Shown one piece after another: positions 44,374-53,041 of a DNA stretch of 60,264 nucleotides. The position numbers were made by a program, and so were the translations under genes. The first letter of the stretch is position 1. Each line of letters starts with the position of its first letter. The notes below the pieces were generated by a model. That model was not told where the DNA came from and made no database searches. It was given only the letters and a program-made list of their open reading frames with translations. Source of the stretch: Agrobacterium rubi TR3 = NBRC 13261 (GTDB taxonomy: Bacteria > Pseudomonadota > Alphaproteobacteria > Rhizobiales > Rhizobiaceae); the NCBI RefSeq assembly GCF_000739935.1, contig NZ_BBJU01000032.1, positions 1 through 60,264 on the forward strand. The letters are read 5' to 3'.

Positions 44374-45639
44374 ATGCATCGACTGTTCTGGAAATTTTTC
44401 ACCGTGGTTTGGCTGGCCATGGCAGGGTCAATAGCGCTGTTGTTTGCAATCAGCACCCTGTTCCAATCTCCTTTCGAAGAAGAAGTCACCAACCGCGAAC
44501 ACAGGCTTGCCTTGGACATAACTGCCCAGGTCTTGCAATCAGATGGAATGGACGCTGCACAGAAGCTGGTAGCAGCCATGCAGCGTACCGGTCGAGAATT
44601 ATCCATTCGCATCAGCCCGGTTGGTCCAGCAATCGACTGCGTGGTGAAGGCGGGACATGACTTATTTGTAAATGCGGTGAGAGACGGCAATTGCTACGAG
44701 GTCGAGATTGCTGGATCGCCTCAGGGTGTGATTTCGAAAACCTGGCCCCGGACAGTGCCATGGTTGGCCGCACTCATGGCAGCCGCAGCGGCTGCTTACT
44801 GGCTCGCCCGGTACTTTATCACACCTGTGGAGCAACTGCGATATGGGCTGCGAGCCATAGCAAATGGTCAACTCGACGTCAGAATAGCACATACAATTGG
44901 CAGCAAGCGCGACGAAGTCGCCTCTTTGGCGCATGACCTCGACACTACGGCAGCACGGCTTCAGGAACTCCAGATTGCACAGCAACAGTTGTTTCACGAT
45001 GTCTCTCACGAGATACGCTCACCCCTGTCAAGATTGCAGGCAGCTATCGGCGTATTGCAACAAAACCCGGCGCGGTTGACCGCAATGATCGAGCGAATGG
45101 GAAGAGAAGTCGAACGCTTAGATGAATTGGTTGGGGGAATTCTAACTCTGGCCAGGCTTTCGGAACGAAATGCTCCGCGCTTTGATCGACAGACACTGGA
45201 TGTTGTCGATCTCGTGAGGGAGATTGTTGAGGATGCGAGTTTCGAAGGTCAGTCACGCGATATTTCGGTTCAATATGAAGGCGTCGACACATTCGTTGCT
45301 TCCGTCAACGGTGAATTGATTTACCGGGCGCTAGAAAACGTTATCCGCAATGCAATTGCCTACACCAGAGACAAGACTTCTGTTCTCGTCACTTCGGAAC
45401 TACGCGGTCAGCAATTTTCACTGTCGATCCAGGATGCGGGACCTGGCGTACCGGACGCGGAACTGGACGCCATTTTCCAGCCGTTCTCACAGAGCTCCAC
45501 CGTCACGACGCGTTCAGGCTTTGGCCTCGGCCTCGCCATCACCCGCCGCGCTGCCGAATGGCATGGCGGTTGCGCAACGGCCAGCAATACACCGTCAGGT
45601 GGACTACGTGTGGAAATCACGATCCCGGCCAGTTCCTGA
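44374..45639 (+). CDS. sensor histidine kinase of the pump-linked two-component system
   Basis: The 421-residue inner-membrane kinase has helix 1 at about residues 9-30 and a periplasmic sensor of about 95 residues with two Cys. Helix 2 (LAALMAAAAAAYWLARYFI) is followed by a HAMP domain, then the H-box FHDVSHEIRSPLSRL with His212. The ATP domain has N-box ENVIRNAIAYT, G1 DAGPGVP and G2 GFGLGLAI. The CpxA-like layout and the pump operon suggest envelope-stress or toxic-compound sensing. The signal itself is unknown. Confidence 0.92.
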   Translation: MHRLFWKFFTVVWLAMAGSIALLFAISTLFQSPFEEEVTNREHRLALDITAQVLQSDGMDAAQKLVAAMQRTGRELSIRISPVGPAIDCVVKAGHDLFVNAVRDGNCYEVEIAGSPQGVISKTWPRTVPWLAALMAAAAAAYWLARYFITPVEQLRYGLRAIANGQLDVRIAHTIGSKRDEVASLAHDLDTTAARLQELQIAQQQLFHDVSHEIRSPLSRLQAAIGVLQQNPARLTAMIERMGREVERLDELVGGILTLARLSERNAPRFDRQTLDVVDLVREIVEDASFEGQSRDISVQYEGVDTFVASVNGELIYRALENVIRNAIAYTRDKTSVLVTSELRGQQFSLSIQDAGPGVPDAELDAIFQPFSQSSTVTTRSGFGLGLAITRRAAEWHGGCATASNTPSGGLRVEITIPASS

Positions 45640-45734
45640 GATGCTAGAGCGGTGATTTAGCCGCCCATCGTGGGTGTTAAATGAAAGCTGCGGTCTCTCC
45701 TCGTTTAAGATGGACTTCGCAACCAGGCTTACAA

Positions 45735-45760
45735 TTTACCCAACTTTACACGACGTTTAC
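45735..45760. promoter_or_regulatory. three tandem TTTAC half-sites before the second outer-membrane factor
   Basis: TTTAC occurs at 45735-45739, 45745-45749 and 45756-45760, spaced 10 and 11 bp, one helical turn each. On the minus strand this reads GTAAA-N6-GTAAA-N5-GTAAA, the CpxR/OmpR-type pattern. It lies about 58 bp before the TTG start and 95 bp after the kinase gene. Confidence 0.6.
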
Positions 45761-45817
45761 AGCGCTTAACGTCTGGCTCTCTATGGATGTTGATCATTGT
45801 CTATAAGGAGTTTTACC

Positions 45818-47326
45818 TTGCCGGCCATTGATCATGAAGCTTTCCCCAAATCGTATCTTTTTCCGCTATATCGTCATGTCTCTCTGTTGATCTTCACATC
45901 GATGCTTGGCGGATGCGTTGTGGGGCCTGATTACGAAACGCCGTCTCTCTCACTACCCGCGAAGTGGAATGCGAAGGATAAGGCACGCGCTGAGGCACCG
46001 GACTTAAACGATTGGTGGAAGAAGCTCGATGACCAGGTGCTCAACGAACTTGTTGCTCATGCCGTGCAGGACAATCTCGATGTTGCAGTCGCAAAGGCGA
46101 AAATCCGAGAGGCCCGTGCGACCACTCGAGAGCAGATTGGGGGTCTGTTTCCAGCGGTATCTTCATCAGGCTCCGCTACCCGCGCCAGAAGCGAGTCCGG
46201 CAATGACCAAAGCTCATCAACTCAAAATCAGTTTCAGGCGGGTTTCGATTCGAGTTGGGAGCTCGACTTGTTTGGCGCAAACAGACGTGGGGTTGAAGCA
46301 GCGAGATACGGCGAACAGGCTACTGAAGAAGAGTTAGAAGATACGCTTGTGACCCTAATTGGGGACATTGCTGCCTCTTACGTGCAGGCACGGGAATATC
46401 AAGAGCTGATCGATCTGGCTGAACGCTCATCAAAATCACAGCGTCAAACGGTGAAGCTGACGAAGGAACTATTGAAGGAAGGCTATGCGACCATGGGTGA
46501 TGTAACCAAGGCCGAGGCCCAGGCAGCTTACACCGAAGCCGACATTCCCTCCTATAAAATTTCCTATGCACAGTCGGTGCATCGGGTGAGCGTTCTAACC
46601 GGGCAGGCACCATCGGCGCTTGATGCTACATTCAACAAAAAACGCAAGATACCAGTACCTCCGACGTCGACCTCCACTGGCATTCCGGCAGATCTTCTGG
46701 TTAACCGCCCTGATGTCCGAGAGTCTGAGCGCAAACTGGCACAATCGACGGCTCGGATCGGTCAGGCGCAAGCCAACCGATATCCCTCTATTTCGCTATC
46801 GGGTTCGATTGATACTTCCGGCGCGAGTTTGGGCGATATCGGCAAAAAATCGACCATCGGGTGGTCGATCGGTCCTAACATCAACATACCGCTGTTTCAG
46901 GGTGGAAAACTGCAGGCGGCCGTTGATGTCACAAAGGCCCAGCGTGACCAAACTTACTTTACCTACCAGTCAACCGTTCTGTCTGCGATGGAAGATGTCC
47001 AGAACGCCATCGTTGCAATCAATCAATCGAGAATTCGGCAGTCGAAACTCGCTGTCTCCGTCCAACGGTATCGGCACACTTTACAGATGTCGACTGAGCT
47101 TAACAGAACGGGCGATAGCGATCTCTTCAGTTTGTTGGATACGGAGCGGTCACTGTACTCCGTCGAAGAGGATTTGATCGAGACGCGATCTGATGTTGCA
47201 ACTTACTATATCGCCCTGAATAAGGCTCTCGGCGGTGGCTGGGGTGGTAAAATCGATTCATCAAAGCCCAGTATCACTGACGTTCATGAAGGGCCACATT
47301 CCACGCCGAAACACAGCCGCCATTGA
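45818..47326 (+). CDS. outer-membrane efflux factor (TolC/NodT family), second copy
   Basis: The product is about 502 residues. The start is a TTG at 45818 with AAGGAG 7 bases upstream; the frame is open from 45797, but that start would overlap the ribosome-binding site. A lipoprotein signal (LLIFTSMLGGC, Cys near 31) precedes GPDYETPSLSLPAKW and two OEP repeats (LLVNRPDVRESERKLAQSTARIGQAQ, split). It has no adaptor or pump of its own nearby. The C-terminal codons overlap the end of the HNH remnant on the other strand, so the 3' end may have been reshaped. Confidence 0.88.
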   Translation: MPAIDHEAFPKSYLFPLYRHVSLLIFTSMLGGCVVGPDYETPSLSLPAKWNAKDKARAEAPDLNDWWKKLDDQVLNELVAHAVQDNLDVAVAKAKIREARATTREQIGGLFPAVSSSGSATRARSESGNDQSSSTQNQFQAGFDSSWELDLFGANRRGVEAARYGEQATEEELEDTLVTLIGDIAASYVQAREYQELIDLAERSSKSQRQTVKLTKELLKEGYATMGDVTKAEAQAAYTEADIPSYKISYAQSVHRVSVLTGQAPSALDATFNKKRKIPVPPTSTSTGIPADLLVNRPDVRESERKLAQSTARIGQAQANRYPSISLSGSIDTSGASLGDIGKKSTIGWSIGPNINIPLFQGGKLQAAVDVTKAQRDQTYFTYQSTVLSAMEDVQNAIVAINQSRIRQSKLAVSVQRYRHTLQMSTELNRTGDSDLFSLLDTERSLYSVEEDLIETRSDVATYYIALNKALGGGWGGKIDSSKPSITDVHEGPHSTPKHSRH

Positions 47327-47943
47327 TCAGCTTCAAGCCTGTTACAGCGCATCGTTTGTCGTAGGCCTGCAAGATCAAGCGGCGAAACAAGCGATCGCGG
47401 ACGATACGCGATGAAAGATTCGTGACGCGCAACCTCTCCTCTTCGAACACGAACAGAGCTTGGATGCTGTCCGAGAAGCCGGTGGGTTTAAGCGCCTCAA
47501 TGGAATCCCCCGATCGCGGCAGTTCCGGGTGATCTTCTGCCAGGCCAATCGACAGTATCCAATTGAAATCTGCAACTTAGATTGACCGAACTGCAGCTGT
47601 GCACGTCCCGAAATACGTCCTGCGTCGTTGTGCACTCCGCGCTCAGTCACACCGTCTGGCCCGCTGAAGGGAACGGCGGTGACGAAATCGAGATAGCTAC
47701 TGGGTTCGATGAGAGCCAGATACATTCCAGGCGCTTTGGGATCCGGAATAACCTGTGCGACTTCGGCCACCGGAAAATATTCCCGCGTCGCCGCCACTTT
47801 CCGAGGTTCATAGTATACGATCCAGTCTCCGACGCAGGCTTGGACGCAACCGAGATACTGGCTCGGAAACTGATATTGCTCAGCCGGGCTGTCTTCGTAG
47901 ATCGTATCTGTGCGGTGAATGAAAGCCCCGAATCCCGTAGTCG
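47316..47943 (-). pseudogene. HNH/restriction-endonuclease-type gene, truncated and frameshifted
   Basis: The 5' part reads TTGFGAFIHRTDTIYEDSPAEQYQFPSQYL then GDWIVYYEPRKVAATREYF in one frame, like the N-terminal domain of HNH endonucleases annotated in rhizobia. After GRISGRAQ near 47615 the homology moves to another frame (DFNWILSIGLAEDHPELPRSGDSIEAL, split, with an earlier stop), then LFVFEEERLRVTNLSSRIVRDRLFRRLILQAYDKRCAVTGLKLINGG. It stops at the junction with the outer-membrane factor, so the HNH catalytic part is missing. The family name is from memory of the pattern and should be treated as probable. Confidence 0.62.
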
Positions 47944-48064
47944 ATCTCTATCATGGTGACCGCGATTTAAGCCAGAGAGATCGATCATTCGCGGATCGCA
48001 ATCGTGGTAGAGATATTCTCAACAACCAGGCCTATATCGGGCTACTCGCCTTCAATCACCTTGC

Positions 48065-48256
48065 CTATCGAAAAAATCCCACGACAGCACGTCGGGTCTC
48101 ACGGGACAATGCAGCCGAGCACATGTCGTGCAGGAGGTGCCTTCGCTCAGAATCCTTGAAGATACCCTTTGGCAACGGGTGAAGATGCGCCACGAGAGCT
48201 GGCGCACGGTCTAGGATATAGTTGTCACCGTTCGGACGGACGGCTTCAATCCGCAC
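48065..48256 (-). CDS. 63-residue open frame overlapping the hipA 3' end
   Basis: The frame opens with GTG at 48256, 11 bases inside the hipA end, and reads RIEAVRPNGDNYILDRAPAL then LLHDMCSAALSRETRRAVV. It looks protein-like but I know no family and see no ribosome-binding site. It could be a coupled small gene or a fragment left by the rearrangement that damaged the HNH gene next to it. The rest of the gap to 47943 shows no gene. Confidence 0.25.
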   Translation of the reverse strand: MRIEAVRPNGDNYILDRAPALVAHLHPLPKGIFKDSERRHLLHDMCSAALSRETRRAVVGFFR

Positions 48257-49499
48257 AGGTGCTAAGGATCGGTGTCATCAGCCTGACATGCTTATCGACA
48301 CGCTCGAGAACTTTATGCGGAACGACTTGCCGTTCCGGCAATGACCACCAAAGTTCGTTGATACGCTCGACCGTGTCGGCAACTGCCCTGAGGACGGCTG
48401 CTTCCGGCAGGCGGGCGCGATTGGAGAAGGCTTTCCAGCGCTGCACCGTCATCGCCTTGAAGGGGCGCTCGCCGGCAAGCGACAGCGCCATAGCATCCGC
48501 GGGGATGTAAGGCACTGTCGAGAGTACGTCGTAGACAGGCGCGAGTTGCGGCGTGTCGCCAGCTTCGCGATAGATGAGCGACCAGTTCTTGAGGTGCATA
48601 TCGCCGTTGCCGGTGATCGCGGCGAGAGCCAGCCTGCGGACGAATTCGAGTGCGGCCGCAGACGAAACGGCAACGTTTAGGGCTGCGGCGATATCATGAT
48701 AGGCCGCACCTTCGTACTTTCGCGAGGGATTGACGCCGAACACCTGCGCGAAATCCTCGATATGGATCCGCTCGCCGTTTGCGCCGCGATCGAAACGTTT
48801 GACGAGCAGGACTTTTCCGTCCGACAGCGTCTCGAACTCCTTTGGAATACCTTCGAACTCCGATTGCTCGACTAGTTCGCGTTCCGGAACCTCCATTCCG
48901 ATCGCTTCAGCCAATGCGAGATTGGCATATTCGTTTTCCGATACGCCAAGAAACGAAGTGGATGGAAACTTGGCTATGTATGATCCCTGGTCGTCACCGA
49001 GCGGCAGCGTCAGTCCACCCCCTTTCCCAGTGTTCTTGATTACGGAAAGCTTCATCTGGACACCGGCGAGCGAAAACCGTACTTTCGGCTTGGGAACAGA
49101 CAGGTTTTCGAGACCCGCGACCGTTCCATCACTTGGCACGACGCGGACAGCCCCCGGCAGATCCGAGCCGAGTGCGACGAGCAGGTCGAAGTCGTTGCCC
49201 GCACGAACACCCCCCGCGTGGTGTTTTTCCATCGCCTCACGCAGTTTGTCTTCGGGGAGCAGATTGGCAAAGAACGCCGGCAACGCTCTGGCAATGGGTT
49301 TCGGGTCCTTGCGCAAGCCGCCGGTGGCTGCGCGAAAAGACAGGCTGAGCACCGGGAAGCCGCCGGTCGCGCGATAGCTGCCTTCGAAGCTGAAGGCGTT
49401 GAAGTCGCCAGGCGTCCGAACGATTGTGCCGACCCTCACATCGTTCAACAGCACGTCGAGGGACGAAATCGATCGCGGATCGGAGGATGCCTCAGACAT
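48246..49499 (-). CDS. hipA: HipA-type serine/threonine kinase toxin
   Basis: The 417-residue HipA kinase has an N-terminal subdomain (LDVLLNDVRVGTIVRTPGDFNAFSF). The core has FSLAGVQMKLSVIKNTGKG, the ATP-loop region YIAKFPSTSFLGVSENEYANL, the catalytic GNGDMHLKNWSLIY with Asp and Asn, and APVYDVLSTVPY with the metal Asp. All key residues look intact. The ATG at 49499 overlaps the hipB stop by 8 bases, so translation is coupled. HipA phosphorylates a tRNA synthetase in characterised systems, causing growth arrest. Confidence 0.93.
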   Translation of the reverse strand: MSEASSDPRSISSLDVLLNDVRVGTIVRTPGDFNAFSFEGSYRATGGFPVLSLSFRAATGGLRKDPKPIARALPAFFANLLPEDKLREAMEKHHAGGVRAGNDFDLLVALGSDLPGAVRVVPSDGTVAGLENLSVPKPKVRFSLAGVQMKLSVIKNTGKGGGLTLPLGDDQGSYIAKFPSTSFLGVSENEYANLALAEAIGMEVPERELVEQSEFEGIPKEFETLSDGKVLLVKRFDRGANGERIHIEDFAQVFGVNPSRKYEGAAYHDIAAALNVAVSSAAALEFVRRLALAAITGNGDMHLKNWSLIYREAGDTPQLAPVYDVLSTVPYIPADAMALSLAGERPFKAMTVQRWKAFSNRARLPEAAVLRAVADTVERINELWWSLPERQVVPHKVLERVDKHVRLMTPILSTCAD

Positions 49500-49830
49500 T
49501 CTCGTTCCCATCTGGGTGAGCCATGAATGCTGGAAGATCATCGAGATCGTCATGCGGCCGCAACAGCGCATCGACGGCCGGAACCAGAGCTTGTGGTATG
49601 AGCATCAATTCAAGGCCGAGCGCGCGGGCGATGTTGATGAGGGTCGTCGTGCGCGCAGCACTACTTCCAGCTTCTATCTCACGATAACGGGGACGCGATA
49701 TACCCGCCATGTCGGCAACCTGCTCCTGCGTCAGTCGCCGGACTTTTCGCGTAGACTTCAGCAACTGCCCGATTTCCGACAAGGCATCTGACTCAGGCCG
49801 TGCCATCTTACCTACCCAAACGTTTTTCAT
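49492..49830 (-). CDS. hipB: HipB-type antitoxin / XRE repressor
   Basis: The protein has 112 residues from 49830 or 104 from the Met at 49806. It has a Cro/C1-type helix-turn-helix at about residues 20-75 (LLKSTRKVRRLTQEQVADMAGISRPRYREIE), then a helix and a short acidic C-terminal tail as in HipB. Neither start has a clear ribosome-binding site. If the palindrome at 49836-49850 is its operator, the transcript may be nearly leaderless. It is the upstream gene of the hipBA pair and would bind HipA and its own promoter. Confidence 0.9.
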   Translation of the reverse strand: MKNVWVGKMARPESDALSEIGQLLKSTRKVRRLTQEQVADMAGISRPRYREIEAGSSAARTTTLINIARALGLELMLIPQALVPAVDALLRPHDDLDDLPAFMAHPDGNENV

Positions 49831-49835
49831 TGCAG

Positions 49836-49850
49836 GAGATAAGCTATCTC
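49836..49850. promoter_or_regulatory. 15-bp palindrome, candidate HipB operator
   Basis: GAGATA-AGC-TATCTC is a perfect inverted repeat 5 bases before the ATG at 49830. A minus-strand TTGACT lies upstream at a promoter-like distance. The half-site TATC resembles, but is not identical to, the TATCC half-site of E. coli HipB. Confidence 0.5.
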
Positions 49851-50381
49851 AAACATCCCGAGCTCAGTCAACAAAAAGAAATAAATACGGATCATTACCC
49901 ATCAATTGATCCATTTACCTATCAAGCCGATTTTCGGAACCGATGCCCCTCTGTCAGCAAGCCGTATCCAACATACATGCTTTGTCGAAGGCAGCCCCCT
50001 ATTCCCGCTCGCCCTCGACACTGGTGCCAGAGAGAAACGGAGTGAGAATGCCCAAACACGTTCTATCTCACGTCATGTCCAGCGGAAAATCTCGGCATTC
50101 TGTCAGGTGCGTATCGCACAGATATCCGCAAAGCTGTTGTTGGAGAATATCCTTGCAACGCAGAAAGAACGCCGAATAACAGTGGTGATCTAGAAGAATA
50201 TTTTGAATCACTGATTATGATCGAAAGCTTACGCATGTTGGGTGACTGATTTTTTCAATAACCAGGCAGCACACGGCAAGAAGAACGCCATTCTTAATGG
50301 TATCTGATTAAAAAGGTGCGTAAGGAATACTAATATCGGTAAATGCTTTACGATGCATCCATAGCTGACGACATGTACCAA
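49851..50381. other. A+T-rich intergenic region between hipBA and the ABC exporter
   Basis: About 530 bases with no supported gene. Short plus-strand frames at 49800-50193 have no family resemblance and no Shine-Dalgarno site. Composition is A+T-richer than the flanks. No terminator was recognised for the ABC gene, which ends at 50382. Confidence 0.5.
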
Positions 50382-52331
50382 TTACTTCCGCTTCACCATC
50401 CGCCGAAGCATAGATCGTGCTCTCGATTTACGTGGAATAAGCTCAATGTCACTAACCAGCTTTGCGCCACCGTCCTGGCGCTCCAGCGTAATCTTGCGGC
50501 TGTGAAATGCTTCCAACTCGGCACGATGCGCCACGCTGATAATCGTGGCGTCGGGTAGCTCATCGATAACAGTCTGCATCATCTTGTCCTGACTTTTTTC
50601 GTCCAGCGCTGCTGTCGCTTCGTCCATCACAATGATATCGGGGGCGTTGAGCAGCAGGCGTGCAAAGGTAAGTCGTTGTTTTTCTCCGCCAGACAGTGTC
50701 TGGTCCCAAGGCGCCTCGTCCTCGATCTTGTCCTTGAGTTGGCCAAGACCGACCTTGTCTAGGGCGGCGCCGATCTCTTCCGCCGACCAGCTTTCCGCCG
50801 GTTGCGGATAAGACACCGCGCGGCGCAGCGTCCCGGCTGGAATGTATGGCCTCTGTGGCAGCATAAACAACTGGCTGCCTACGCGGAAATTCACGCTGCC
50901 GCCGCCCCAGGGCCAGAGGCCGGAAATGGCGCGGACCAGCGTGCTTTTGCCCGAGCCCGACTCTCCTGACACCAAAACTCTCTCGCCCGCACCAATTTTC
51001 ACATCCGTTTCCTTTACGACGGCGGTTCCATCTCCCAGGGACACGGACACATCCTTGAGGCTAAGCATGGTCTCGCCTTCTGTCTCACCGCGAACGATGC
51101 GGCCAAAACTGTCACTTTTTTCAGCCCGTTCAAGGCCATCAAGCGACATCATAAGTGAGGCGACACGTCGAGCACAAGCGTTCCAGTCGGCCAGGCGCGG
51201 ATAGTTATCGACCAGCCAGCCAAATGCGGACTGAACGATGGTAAATGCGGACGCTGCCTGCATGACCTCGCCCAGTGACATGCTGCCATCAAGAAACTTC
51301 GGTGCACACAGCAAAACCGGCACGACTGGTGCGATCAGCATTGAACTGTTGGAGACGACCGTGGTGCGCATATATTGCTGCGCCATAAGCCGCCATTGTC
51401 TCCGGACAGTGTCGAACCTTTTGTCGAGATCGTTGCGCTCCTCCTCTTCCCCTCCAAGCAGGGCAATGCTCTCACCATTTTCCCTAACGCGGGTCAGCGT
51501 GTAACGGAATTCTGCTTCAACCTGATTCTTAACTTCGGAGACCTTGACGAAGTTTCGGGCAATAAAGGCGATGGATGTGGAGGTAATTGCCGCGTAAATG
51601 ATGGCGGCTATGACGAGGAAGCCAGGAATGGTGACCCAGACACCGCCAATGGACAGCGTTAGCGCCCCACCAATCGTCCACAGGACGACGATGAAGGTTG
51701 AGGCGGACACGAAGGCGGCGATGACGCCAGAGACGAAATCGACCGGCGCTTCGGTGGCGATGCGCATATCCTCCGAGAGCCTTGCCTCGGGATTTTTGTG
51801 GTCGCCATCGATCAAATTGAGCTGGTAGTAGCGGCCGTTTGCAATCCATCTGCCAACGAGCAACTTGGTCAGCCAAGAGCGCCAGCGCCGCTGAATGCGC
51901 ATTCTGACATAGACCTGTGAGGTGACGATGAACACGCTTCCGATAACCAGAAGCGGGAAAATGGAGGCGAGGGAATAGACCGTTGACGCGTCCCGTTTTT
52001 CGATCGCGTCGAATATTCCACGATTCCAGATATTGATCCCATATTGGAAGCCGACATTGATCCCGATCATGGCCAGCAGGCCAAGCGTGAATAGCCATGC
52101 CAGCTTATCGCCTCGGCGGCTCCAGAAGCCGCGAGCGCTGATCCAGAAACGCTTAAGCAAGTATTTTCGACGTGCTTCCTGAGCCTCTTCCGGTGTCAAT
52201 CCGGCAGTGGGTTCCCCTTCCTCTGGAGGAAGCTCTTCAGCATCATCATGAACATCTTGGGGAGATGCAGCTTTTTCGCCGGATTCATTGGCACCAGGGG
52301 CCGGCTTCGGTTCGATTTCATTATTTTTCAT
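50382..52331 (-). CDS. BacA/SbmA-like ABC transporter with fused ATPase (YddA/BclA type)
   Basis: The 649-residue half-transporter starts with an acidic, Pro/Glu-rich region (residues 1-50), then an ABC_membrane_2/SbmA-type membrane domain (about 75-400, with GFQYGINIWNRGIFDAIEKRDA). The ATPase carries Walker A SGESGSGKSTLVRA near 456, signature LSGGEKQRLTFARLL and Walker B DIIVMDEATAALDE. The architecture matches YddA and the BclA peptide transporter of bradyrhizobia. It would move peptides or similar compounds across the inner membrane; direction is not readable. It stands alone with hipBA downstream. Confidence 0.9.
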   Translation of the reverse strand: MKNNEIEPKPAPGANESGEKAASPQDVHDDAEELPPEEGEPTAGLTPEEAQEARRKYLLKRFWISARGFWSRRGDKLAWLFTLGLLAMIGINVGFQYGINIWNRGIFDAIEKRDASTVYSLASIFPLLVIGSVFIVTSQVYVRMRIQRRWRSWLTKLLVGRWIANGRYYQLNLIDGDHKNPEARLSEDMRIATEAPVDFVSGVIAAFVSASTFIVVLWTIGGALTLSIGGVWVTIPGFLVIAAIIYAAITSTSIAFIARNFVKVSEVKNQVEAEFRYTLTRVRENGESIALLGGEEEERNDLDKRFDTVRRQWRLMAQQYMRTTVVSNSSMLIAPVVPVLLCAPKFLDGSMSLGEVMQAASAFTIVQSAFGWLVDNYPRLADWNACARRVASLMMSLDGLERAEKSDSFGRIVRGETEGETMLSLKDVSVSLGDGTAVVKETDVKIGAGERVLVSGESGSGKSTLVRAISGLWPWGGGSVNFRVGSQLFMLPQRPYIPAGTLRRAVSYPQPAESWSAEEIGAALDKVGLGQLKDKIEDEAPWDQTLSGGEKQRLTFARLLLNAPDIIVMDEATAALDEKSQDKMMQTVIDELPDATIISVAHRAELEAFHSRKITLERQDGGAKLVSDIELIPRKSRARSMLRRMVKRK

Positions 52332-52704
52332 GGGCGCTGAACGACTAAAGATCGGAAAGGTTTCACGACTTTGTGAATGTGCGTGAATTATTCTTTAGAA
52401 TGGTATAGTGGAACCAAAGAGATGTAGGTTGCAACATTCAGAGCACGCGTCAAAACAACCAAAAGAATTGGATCAGGGGCACGTCGCAGCAAGCGTCAAC
52501 AATTATGGCCGATTGGCACCTAGACTGTCGGCGCTTTGAGCCAGTATCTGTTGCAAACGGCGAATATCTTGAAATCTGGCGTGATTTCCTGATCCCTGTA
52601 CATTTCCGTTCGACGGCAGGTGAGCATTAAACTGCCACCGCCCAACGGCTGTGATGAGGCGTACAGAAATGACCCCGTCAACGTGAAAATATCAAGGCGT
52701 TATC

Positions 52705-52983
52705 GTGCGTATCGGCACAGTCACCCTCCGCCGGTTCACAGTATTCTGCAAGGTTGGGTCGATGATACCGATGTTGACCTCAACCTCACCAATGCGGCGG
52801 AACTTCAAAAACGTGCTTTTTTATCCCACGGCTTACAAGCCGGGCACATTGCGGGAAAAGCTGTTCGGCGCGGGCAACTATTTACCCGCAAACCACCCGG
52901 CACACCGTTATCGCGACATTCAAGCGGTCAAACGCGAGGGGGCTGCCCTTATGGCGTCAGCACCGAGAGCTGCCGTTGCCTGA
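52705..52983 (+). CDS. unrecognised short gene or gene remnant
   Basis: The 92-residue frame ends in a protein-like stretch (NYLPANHPAHRYRDIQAVKREG, split, then ALMASAPRAAVA) directly before a strong terminator. That suggests the 3' end of a real gene transcribed toward it. The first 30 residues look less convincing. An overlapping frame at 52620-53006 also has plausible segments, so a frameshifted remnant is possible. I recognise no family. The 370 bases upstream of it (52332-52704) hold only the promoter region of the ABC exporter. Confidence 0.3.
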   Translation: MRIGTVTLRRFTVFCKVGSMIPMLTSTSPMRRNFKNVLFYPTAYKPGTLREKLFGAGNYLPANHPAHRYRDIQAVKREGAALMASAPRAAVA

Positions 52984-52991
52984 AAAGCAGA

Positions 52992-53025
52992 GCGCCACCG
53001 CCTTGAAGAGCGGTGGCGCGTTTTC
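52992..53025 (+). terminator. strong rho-independent terminator
   Basis: GCGCCACCGC (52992-53001) pairs perfectly with GCGGTGGCGC (53010-53019) around an 8-base loop, followed by GTTTTCG. It lies between the plus-strand remnant and the convergent sugar permease gene. On the minus strand a TCTGCTTTT tail could also end the sugar ABC transcript. Confidence 0.85.
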
Positions 53026-53041
53026 GTGAAGGCGGTGAAGC

